The notes beneath the pieces are model-generated. The model saw nothing but the letters and a program-made list of their open reading frames with translations. It ran no database searches and was not told the origin of the DNA. DNA of 64,000 bases from Falciphora oryzae. Taxonomy: Eukaryota; Ascomycota; Sordariomycetes; Magnaporthales; Magnaporthaceae. Every line of letters begins with the position of its first letter. Position 1 is the stretch's first letter. The stretch lies in contig JNVV01000044.1 in the NCBI GenBank assembly GCA_000733355.1, forward strand, positions 149,577-213,576, given 5' to 3'. The translations under genes and the position numbers were made by a program. Positions 11,786 to 19,868 of the stretch are shown in pieces.

Positions 11786-11932
11786 CTCATCGTTCGAGTG
11801 CAGCAAAAAGTAAGGAAAACGGATTAGAATTGATGGAATTCCGTAGAATTGAAGTACGCGCGACGATTCGAGGCTGTGGGGCTGGCGGGGTGGCCAACAG
11901 GGGGGGTGGCCAACAGGGGGTACTCCGACTTA

Positions 11933-13800
11933 GATAGTCGGCACAGCCCTTCGTCCCCTGCGTTAGCTCGACGCTATTTTTGGGGCCCGTCAAATCCTTC
12001 TTTGGGCTCTAGCCAGTCTTGTCCACTGCCAGCTGCTGGGCGCTAACGCGGTTGGTGGGGGAAATTGGCGGGCGCGTTTTCTTGGCTTTTTCGCTTGGCT
12101 TATAAGCGGCCGGCAAGCACAGCCCACTGGTCCGACCGGATTGTCGACTTTCCGAGACCGCGCCCGGGGTCGACTGCAAACCATTTGACGCCTGGGCGCG
12201 AGCCGGGGCAGCGAGGCGGTGACCCGGTGTTGCACTGGCCGGGCCGGACACATGCCAACTGCGCGCGGAAAGACCCAAAGATGATCTTTGTTCACGATTA
12301 TTGCGCAGGCATATTGGGAAGCTCATGTGGCATAATGCCAAGGTTATTATCTCTTTGTGCGCAGCAAATCGATGTGGCAAAAATGCCACCATGAACACCA
12401 AGAACGCCAATCTTCTTGAGCTAAGCCCAACGGCTCCCCAGAGACACCCGACGAAACACCATCTCGTGCATCATCCCCCACCCACCGCACATTCCTTGGG
12501 CCGACACTCTCGGTCAAAGAGGCAGCACGCATTACGGGGGCCATGTCGGGTCGGCCGGAGCAGGGTCCGCAATGATCTTGTAGTGTTGAGAGGAGTCTGC
12601 TTTGGGGCGGGGATGCTCAGGTGTCAGGATTACTTGTTTTATCTGATGATGTTGCTAGATGTGAAATGAGACCGGCTTAAAAACTTCCCAGCTGTTGGTA
12701 GGAGTATGTACTCCTGTGGGCTCGGAGATCTCCAAAACAGGGTGAACAATGATCCCTTATATCAGAGGAATCATAATCTATTGTGCACGAAGAGGAAAGG
12801 AATCTATCTGCCAGAGAGGGAGCAGAAGGGAGGCTATATATACATGATCCAGATCACCAAAGGGCCCTTCCCCTGCTCCCAGCCTCCGCGGGCTTGCGGG
12901 TCCTCGGATCCCGTGATCAGAGATCACGGGACCGGAGGATCCGACTCTCTCTGGGCTCTGCCGATTGCCTGCACAGGCCAGTGCAATCCAACACCAGCAT
13001 TGTCTTTATTTATTCTCCGGGGCCAACCGAGCCTTTCCACGAAGTGTCTGCTACTCCCACCACTTCTTCTTCTTCTTTGAAAACCAGACACATTCTGGCG
13101 CTGGCAAGAGCGGCGTCACTTCTAGAAGGATAGCTTTAGCCCCAGCTCTAACCTTGGATGTAGTCCCCATACCCCTGCTCCGAGAATAGCTGGGCGGGCA
13201 TGTTAGCTAAGGTGCTGGCGAGGGTTGGTGTTCCAGCCAATAACCAGCACGGCCCATCTAAGGAAGGACTCCACGATATCGGTTAGTTTCCCCAATCAGA
13301 CATGTATGGCCTGGCCCTCGTCAAAAATAATTCATGGCGCCGCTATTTGCATAATTATTCCATAACGCCCGGTCCCCGAAGCACAGCTAAAGCTAGTGGT
13401 AATATCGGCAGGATGATTCCGCTGTCGGCGTGGCCTCAGTGAAACTCGATGAATCGAATGGTTTCGATAATGTGCGAGGTGAGAGCTGCTCCGTGTCTCC
13501 TTGGAGTTCTCGTTCTAGAACATGGAGGGGCTTTCAGCTTTGCTATAGCGCTTTGTGGCGATCGACGCAAAGATGGGTTGAATTCTTTAATTGGATTTTC
13601 TGCAAGACGATGACAACGTAATTATGTGAAAGAGGGGCATTGGTAGGGATTTTCTCAACCACGATGCTTTGTTCTAGACCTTCTTGGCTATCTTTGATGG
13701 CTACTGTTTGACCTTAGCGAAATGCTTTGTTTCTTTCGGTTGGTTGTTTAAAGAACGATCGCGCCCTTAATTTTTATGATCATACCCGGTGGGCGCTTAG
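11933..13800. other. Gene-free stretch
   Basis: No coding region with convincing composition or motif was seen between the transposon and the gene at 13946. The most notable content is the near-perfect hairpin at 12901-12939, listed separately. Confidence 0.6.
12901..12939. repeat. Strong inverted repeat (18-bp arms, 3-nt loop)
   Basis: Arms 12901-12918 and 12922-12939 match at 16 of 18 positions, with the innermost ten pairs (TCCCGTGATC) perfect, around an AGA loop. It lies in an intergenic region, about 60 bp downstream of a TATATATAC run (12836-12844). It could be a structured RNA, a dimeric protein-binding site or a replication-slippage product; nothing in the sequence decides. Confidence 0.75.
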
Positions 13801-13807
13801 TATAAAG
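13801..13807 (+). promoter_or_regulatory. TATA box of the gene at 13946
   Basis: TATAAAG 139 bp upstream of the favoured start codon. A transcript starting about 30 bp further on would exclude the more upstream ATG at 13727, supporting 13946 as the real start. Confidence 0.5.
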
Positions 13808-13945
13808 CGGCCCGACTGTCCTAGGTCTCCCCCCTCTTCTCTTCGGCATCAGCACCAAGTTATCAAAACTCTCAACACCTTGTATCCTTTACGGCTTCCC
13901 CATACCCGGCAGCTTCCGCGCCTCGGCTCGTTCCTCACCACGACC

Positions 13946-14593
13946 ATGGGGGAGGCAAGCCCGATCTTCAGGTCCGACTACGATATGTGGCAGCAGGAGA
14001 AGGGGATCCTGGCAGGGATCGTCGCACAGGTAAGTCCCACCGCCCTACCGGCCGGCAAGGTCGGCGGGATCGTCTCGGTCCCGATGGAGAACAGCTGTGT
14101 CGCGGCCCGGTCTATGGTGATCTGCACCGGCGAGCGCCTGGACCCCGAGGCCCGGCTGGAGATCAAGCGGCGCGTCGCCAGCGAGGAGGCCCTTAGGGGC
14201 CGCGAGCCCTTCGAGCTCGTCTTCCGCACGGGCGAGATGTCGCTCGAGTTCGCCGAGGCCATCGGCGCGAGTAGGCAGTGGATCGGTGCCGCGTGGGCTG
14301 GGGGTCTGAAGCCGGTGGCGGCTACCAAGCCGGCCACGGCCGCCTCCGACAAGCCCAAGGCCGCCACACCCAGGAGGCAGCTGCCGCAGCCCGCCTCCCG
14401 CATCAAGCCTCCCTCGACTATCACCGCCGCCCCGGCGCCCAAGGCCACGATGCTACCCCGGCCTAGCTCCAGGAGCTCGGTGCATAAGGCGTCGGCTTGT
14501 TCGGTTCCCAAGCTGTCAGCTCCGCCGGTTGCCAAGAAGTCGATGCTCCCAGCGCCTCGGCTGCTGAAGGCGCCCAAGGCTGTTAAGGTTTGA
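13946..14593 (+). CDS. Hypothetical basic protein, 215 aa
   Basis: No family recognised. The start at 13946 sits in a good context (ccacgaccATGg) downstream of a TATA box. Residues 1-125 look like a folded alpha/beta domain (including VGGIVSVPMENSCVAARSM and REPFELVFRTGEMSLEFAEA). The remaining 90 residues are a low-complexity Ala/Pro/Lys tail rich in SKP and KA motifs, strongly basic and probably disordered. A perfect donor-like GTAAGT occurs at 14030-14035 inside the coding region, but the frame is open through it and no good branch point follows, so it is read as coding. A 63-nt in-frame optional intron ending at the AG near 14092 cannot be excluded. Confidence 0.7.
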   Translation: MGEASPIFRSDYDMWQQEKGILAGIVAQVSPTALPAGKVGGIVSVPMENSCVAARSMVICTGERLDPEARLEIKRRVASEEALRGREPFELVFRTGEMSLEFAEAIGASRQWIGAAWAGGLKPVAATKPATAASDKPKAATPRRQLPQPASRIKPPSTITAAPAPKATMLPRPSSRSSVHKASACSVPKLSAPPVAKKSMLPAPRLLKAPKAVKV

Positions 14594-14993
14594 CTAAGTC
14601 CTGGTTTTGGAAAAAGAAGGTAACTGCCTAGAATAGTTTCTTCGTCGCTGTTGACTTGGTTCGAAGCGCATTACACAAGCCATCTGCGTGTGTACTTTAA
14701 CAAGTTTAAAACCCTTCCATTTACTTTATAATAACTACGTGTGTTTAATCTGCATCTACTAAGCGATTTATCAGGCTCAAGTTCCGAGAAGTTTTGTTGA
14801 ACAGAAGCTCGCTGTGTAGGGCGAAACGTGCTGTATGCATCGCCAATTCTGCGGGGATGCATTCCCCAAGACCCACACTGAAGCCTTTGACAGCAGGACC
14901 CAAATCAACGCCCAGCTAACGACCAGCATCAACATTGCCGACACAGCTTCCAGCTTCTTGCACACCCCAATCGACGCCGACGGCAAAGACACG

Positions 14994-15836
14994 ATGCCAG
15001 CGCAGATCACCACAGCCGACCGGCATCTGCTCGCAGCAGAAAAGGCCTGGACCGAGCGGGCCATCCTCCTACAAAGCCCCCTCTGGATCGCCGCCGTGGG
15101 CTGGGTGATGCTCACAGGCCGCCTGGCTTCCTGGGCCGACCGCGAGCTGCTGCTCTTCTCGGCCGCCGTCGCCCTGCCCTCTTTACTCCTCCCCGCCCTC
15201 ACCATTCACCAGCGCGTTCCCCGAAACCAGCGGCCTCCCCTTTCGGCTCAGCACTGGCTCAAGCTCAACCTCTGGGTCTTCCTCGTCGTGTGTTGGGGCA
15301 GCTACTTCGGCTCGCACTACTTCTTCCAGCTGATGGGCATGCGCTACGATTTCCCCGCCATCCGCCTCACCCTCGACTCGGACGTGCTCAGCTGCGGCGG
15401 CTCCGGCACCGACAGGCAGCGCGTCCCGCTCTTCATGTACCCCCTCACGCACGCCTACTTCATGACCTACTTCGCCGTCCTCCTAGCCGCCGAGCGCCGT
15501 GCCCGCACCATCTTCCTCCCCAAAACCCTGGAGCGCTCAACAGCCGGCCGCACCCTCGTCGTCCTGGCCGTGTCGTACGCGGTCGCGTACGCCGAGACCT
15601 TCTTCATGGCGGCCGACTGCCTGTCCGAGTATTTTAGCTACCGCGACCGCGCCCGCATGCTAAGCCTGGGGTCGCTGGGCTACGCCGTGTACTTTGTCGC
15701 GGGCCTGCCGATGGTGCAGCGCATCGATACCGACAGGAGGTGGACGCTCGGCAGGACGGTGCTGGAGGCTGCGGCGACGTGCATGGCCATCCAGGTGCTA
15801 ATAGAGGCCTGGGCCAAGATTGCCGGGCCTTTGTAG
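14994..15836 (+). CDS. Cycloeucalenol cycloisomerase-like membrane protein
   Basis: The protein resembles plant cycloeucalenol cycloisomerase (CPI1), an ER enzyme that opens the cyclopropane ring of cycloartenol-type sterols. Family-like blocks are LKLNLWVFLVVCWGSYFGSH followed by YFF, PLTHAYFMTYFAV, VSYAVAYAETFFMA, YRDRARMLSLGSLGYAVYFV and the C-terminal WTLGRTVLEAA..AWAKIAGPL. About seven hydrophobic spans are visible. The start at 14994 gives 280 residues, about the plant enzyme's length; an in-frame ATG at 14835 would add 53 polar residues. Fungi make sterols via lanosterol, which has no cyclopropane ring, so the substrate here is unclear. The gene has no visible intron. Family assignment is from remembered motifs, not a search. 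Confidence 0.7.
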   Translation: MPAQITTADRHLLAAEKAWTERAILLQSPLWIAAVGWVMLTGRLASWADRELLLFSAAVALPSLLLPALTIHQRVPRNQRPPLSAQHWLKLNLWVFLVVCWGSYFGSHYFFQLMGMRYDFPAIRLTLDSDVLSCGGSGTDRQRVPLFMYPLTHAYFMTYFAVLLAAERRARTIFLPKTLERSTAGRTLVVLAVSYAVAYAETFFMAADCLSEYFSYRDRARMLSLGSLGYAVYFVAGLPMVQRIDTDRRWTLGRTVLEAAATCMAIQVLIEAWAKIAGPL

Positions 15837-15990
15837 TAGTTCATTGGCAGCAGTGTCAGATCAGGTATCAGGTGGTAGTGTAGTAGCGACGCCGCATTCG
15901 TGCAGCAGGACTACTACACAGGTACCAGCGAGCAATAAATATTAATAATACTCTGCACCCGCTGGACGCGTCGCCCGCGGGTTCGGTTGC

Positions 15991-15996
15991 TATATA
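15991..15996 (+). promoter_or_regulatory. TATA box of the CFEM gene
   Basis: TATATA about 100 bp upstream of the start codon at 16090, within the 250-bp gap after the isomerase-like gene. Confidence 0.5.
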
Positions 15997-16089
15997 GCCG
16001 GCCCGGCTGTTGCTCACTGCACCCGGCAGTCCAACTCCCCCAACCCCGTCTCCCCTCTGGAAACACATTGCCTTGCGGCCTTCGTCGCC

Positions 16090-16805
16090 ATGAAGGAATC
16101 GCGCGCCGCCATCGTCCTCGCTGCCTTAGCGCCCCTAGCCGCTCAGGCTCAAGATGCGACACTCACGCTGCCTACTTTCCCGACCATCACCAGATCCGCC
16201 CCCACTAGGCCTACCAGTCTCTTCACGCCTTCTGGCTGCACTTATTCGAACGTGACGCTCGTGTCGTAAGACGCCAGCCCGACACCGAATGCCCTCGGCC
16301 GGATCCAGCATTGCCGAGCTAACCATGCTCCGCCAATCGCAGATCCTTCCGCAGCTGCGGCGACAGCCTGAGATCAAGCATCGCCATGACGTGTCTCGAC
16401 CTGGACCACGAGTGCGGCTGCCAGTACTACTCCAGGCTCAACGCGTAGGTTCTCAACCCTGGCGACTCGCATTGCCAGTGAAGTCAGAGCTCACATCTTG
16501 CGACCCGACCTGTCTGGCCCGACAGGAGCTGCATCCCCGGGATCTGCAATACCGAGTTCGCCAGGTCGCTCCTCTACTCGGCCGGCTGCCCCACGACGCC
16601 CGTGACCACGACCCCTTCGACCGCACGGACGGCCGGCACGGCCAGCGTAACGCCTGGCGAATTCGACCCCACCGCGGTCACGGACACGGGCGCTCCGCAG
16701 ACTACCTCGAGCTCAAGCGCGTTGGCTGCTGGCTTGGCTGGCACGCCTGCCATGGGTGGGGGGCTTCTAGCAGGTTTGGTCGGGGCTGTGGCCGTCCTTC
16801 TCTGA
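16090..16805 (+). CDS. CFEM-like GPI-anchored secreted protein (3 exons, 185 aa)
   Basis: Exons 16090-16265, 16343-16444 and 16526-16805. Intron 1 has GTAAGA, a CTAAC branch and CAG; intron 2 has GTAGGT and CAG; both keep phase. The product has a signal peptide (MKESRAAIVLAALAPLAAQA), an eight-cysteine region with the CFEM core (C-x6-C-x-C, reading CLDLDHECGC, then C-x4-C and a final C), a Ser/Thr-rich stalk and a hydrophobic C-terminal GPI-type signal (GGGLLAGLVGAVAVLL). The first two cysteines are 13 residues apart instead of the usual three, so the fold may deviate. CFEM proteins act at the cell surface, some in haem or iron capture. The gene ends tail-to-tail with the permease gene, 226 bp away. 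Confidence 0.75.
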
Positions 16806-17031
16806 ACGAGTATGAAGGCAGCGGCCCTGCTACAGTCACAGCCTATGTTCGGGAAAATGCGACGTGAAAGGGCAGGTTGCTTCGGTATAAACACGCTATT
16901 CGCAACATCAAAAACACCAAGCGTACAATAATAACATGGCTCTGGCCCCAGCATCCAACCTTGGGAAGCCTTCCTCGTGCCGTCATTCTCGCATCGTGAT
17001 AACAGTGTTACTACAAACAAAAGACAAAAAG

Positions 17032-18755
17032 CTAGTAGACGTAGACAAAGTCCTCGTTCTTCAGGTCCGTGACGTCCTCAAAACCCCTCTCGCCGATGGC
17101 CTCGTCGTTGAGCACGTCATCCTCGTTCTCGGCGTCTCTGCTGTCGGCCATGCTGTAGTCGACAATGTGCTCGGGCTTGCCGAGGGCGACGCGCTGGCGG
17201 GCGTGCCTGACGTTGAGGATCTTGATGAGGAGCATGCCGAGCCCGAAAAGGACAATAAGCAGCACGAACATGACCAGGTTGGCGATGAGGCCGCGGGTGT
17301 AGGTGGGCCTCTCGTCGCGGCGGAACAGCAGCGGGCCGACGATGTTGCCGACGCTGGAGCCGATGAAGAGCATGGCGGTCGTGACCTTGCGCTTAGTGTC
17401 GCCGCCCGTGTTCTGGCCCGACCACGAGTAGATGAGGGGCGAGATGCCCGGGTAGAAGGAGATGATGTAGTAGGCGGCCAGGTTGATGGCCTGGTCCTCC
17501 TTGCCGCGGCCCGTCTTGAGCAGGATCGCGCAGCCGGCAATGGGGCAGACGCACAGCGCCATCAGCACGGGTCCCTTCTTCCTGATCTTGTCCGAGACCC
17601 AGGCGCCGCCGAGGGTGGCGATCATCTGAACGGCGCCAAAGGGGATGTTGAAGAGGATGGTGGTGAAGCGGTCGAAGCCGAACGACTCGATGATGAGCGG
17701 GCCAAAGGTCGAGATGCCGCCCGAGGGGATCGAGATGACGAGCATGGAGAAGAACCAGAGCCACGTCTTGGGGTCGTACATGCACTCCCACACGTGCTCC
17801 CACTTCCAGACGCCCGAGCTGATGCCCTGCTGGTTCATGCGCAGGCGCTCGACGGCGATGAGCTTGTCGTCGCCCTCGAGGAACTTGGCCGTCATGGGCG
17901 AGTCGGGCATCATGAGGGCCATGAAGACGGCCCAGGCGACGGTGAGGCCGCCGCAGAAGAGGAAGATGATCTGGTACGAGCGCAGCCTGTCGGACTGGAT
18001 GTGGCCCAGGCCGTAGGTGAGCAGGCTGCCGAGGATGTTGACGACGCCCAGGGTGGCGTACCAGGCGGCGTTGCGCTTGGTCTGCTCGCGGCGGCGGTAC
18101 CATTGCTGCACGATGGCGACAAAGGTGGGGGCGACCGAGGCCTCGAAGGCGCCGAGCAGCAGGCGGGCGGCCATGAGCCCGCCGAAGTTGTGGGCGGCCG
18201 TCATGCCGCAGAGGACGGCGCCCCAGCAGAAGACCATGGCGGTGATGAACTTGCCGATGGGCAGCTTCACCAGGCTGTAGGCGACCAGGGGCTGGAAGAC
18301 GAGCTGGGCCACGTAGACGACGGAGCCGAGCCACGAGAACTGGTCGCCGACCAGGTTGGCATCCTCAATCAGGCCGAAGACGGCGGCGTACGAGAGCGTG
18401 TTCTTGTCGAGCGACTGGAGACAGTAGACGACACTAGAGAGCAATGGCTGGTTAACCTATGCTTTTCTTGACTCCTGAGGAGGCAGTGTGGTGGGGTCGG
18501 GGTTTCTTACAGGAGAATCGGAAGCAGCCTCATGTCAACCAGGCGCACGACGCGCTTGTTGTTGGCCTGTGTGACGACAACGGTGCGGCCGGCCTCCTTG
18601 AGGAACTGCTCGGCCTTGTCGAGGCCCTTGGCGGCCTTGGGCGCCTGACGGATGCCATCGTCGTTGGCCTCTTTGGCGTAGGGAGGGAGGCTCTCGATCT
18701 GGGCGGCCTCGGGGGCGATCTCCTTGCCCGAGTCGGAGGGGGTGCGGGCGGCCAT
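17032..18755 (-). CDS. MFS permease, allantoate/nicotinate-type anion:cation symporter family
   Basis: Two exons: 18755-18511 and 18433-17032. The 77-bp intron has GTAAGA, a TTAAC branch and CTAG; the join keeps phase and gives 548 aa. The N-terminal tail (about 75 residues) is hydrophilic, then VRLVDMRLLPILLVVYCLQS starts the first membrane span, the usual opening of fungal Dal5/Tna1-like permeases. The motif ARLLLGAFEASVAPTF in span 4 and about 12 hydrophobic spans fit this family. A short acidic cytosolic tail follows. Substrate is not predictable: carboxylates, vitamins, allantoate, dipeptides and others occur in the family. The gene is divergent from the GH31 gene, sharing a 1.1-kb upstream region. 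Confidence 0.85.
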
Positions 18756-19868
18756 GGTGGGCTGCTGCTATCTTTGGCGAGGAAGCCGTCTGTCTCTACC
18801 TCTGATCTACGTCGCAACACGCAGAGGGAGCCAACGCGATAGAGGGATGAGGGCAGCAGACAGGAGCGGCGACCCGAAAGACCGGATCATCCCTGGTATA
18901 TGTACGCGGCGGCGCAGCACGCATCCATCCGCCCCCAACCCCAAGATGGAGCCGAGCCTGCCCTTCATCTTTTTTTTCTCCCCAGTCCCCGCAGGCCACG
19001 CCCAATGACTCGAGGCCTTATCCACTTGGTGGAGCGGCGTCTGTTGGTGCGTGTGCCCCATGGGGACAGGCCGGGGTCGCCGTGGAGGCGGAGATGGCAC
19101 GAGAAGCGTTGCATCCATCGTCGGCCGTCGCTTGAAGGCCGACTGGCTGCTGCAGGCCAGAGGTGTGGGGATGGGATTACTGGCCAGCGGACTTGATGAT
19201 TTTTCTCCGACTCAGTAGCAGGAAAGTAGAGTCTCAGCTGCCATCGAAATTGACTCCATTCTAGCCCCTTTAGCGGCTGGGACCCTCAATTCCCCCGACA
19301 CTGGGACATTCATATTGTCCCAATCACGCGCTGTGGGGCGGGCGGGGTGCTCCACACTTGGCTGCGCTGGGCAGCTCACGTGCTAATCCTACGGAGGAAA
19401 CCGGATTGCTCGAGAGTCGTCGGACTTCGGCTGCTTTCCCCGACTTCCATCCCCAACTTTGGCTGGCCCAGTCACGGGATACCTGATACCTGGCACATCT
19501 CCGCCGCCCTCTCCAACCCATCGAGTCAGGGACCACCACCTCGGCGGGGCACCGGCCACGATGCACCACATGCTACGTAAAGTTGCACGGCGGGAGGGTC
19601 GCCAGCCTGTCGTCACGCCCTGCCATTCGGCAGCCACAGCAGCGGGATGCGCGGCCAAGGTGTCCCAGCAGGGTCCGACAGCCTGGGGAACCGCAGCGAG
19701 AGGTGCCGCGAGTCGGGCGTCGAGCGGCGCCGGGTCTGGAGAGTCGAGTTGAAAAGCGAGACCTCCCCGCGCACAGCCCGCGGCCCTCCTCCTCTATCCC
19801 ACCGTATGATCCCCTAGTCTGAGACCAGGGGCCTTTCTTGATCTACTCGACACCGCACACACAACAAA
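18756..19868. promoter_or_regulatory. Shared divergent upstream region of permease and GH31 genes
   Basis: 1113 bp between two divergently transcribed start codons. No convincing coding region was seen. It presumably holds both promoters; no individual operator is claimed. Confidence 0.5.

Larger units (their letters stand above)
10032..11930 (-). mobile_element. Fot/Pot-type Tc1-mariner (pogo) DNA transposon, complete ends
   Basis: The element is bounded by inverted termini AGTCGGAGTACCCCCTG (10032 onward, and inverted up to 11930), each next to TA (10030-10031 and 11931-11932), the target duplication of the Tc1/mariner superfamily. Length is 1899 bp including 64 Ns, close to fungal Fot1/Pot2 elements (about 1.9 kb). 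Inside each end is a 16-bp direct repeat containing TGTTGGCCAC: three copies at the left (10047, 10063, 10079) and two at the right (11890, 11906). These are likely transposase-binding sites. A single transposase gene on the minus strand fills the middle. Confidence 0.93.

Noticed and set aside
14030..14092. Possible 63-nt intron starting with GTAAGT in the gene at 13946
   Set aside because: The frame is open through it and no good branch point is present; kept as coding, with the doubt noted.
16936..18471. 511-codon plus-strand open frame
   Set aside because: Antisense shadow of the MFS permease; rich in Asp/Glu/Gly/Val as expected for the complement of a membrane protein gene.
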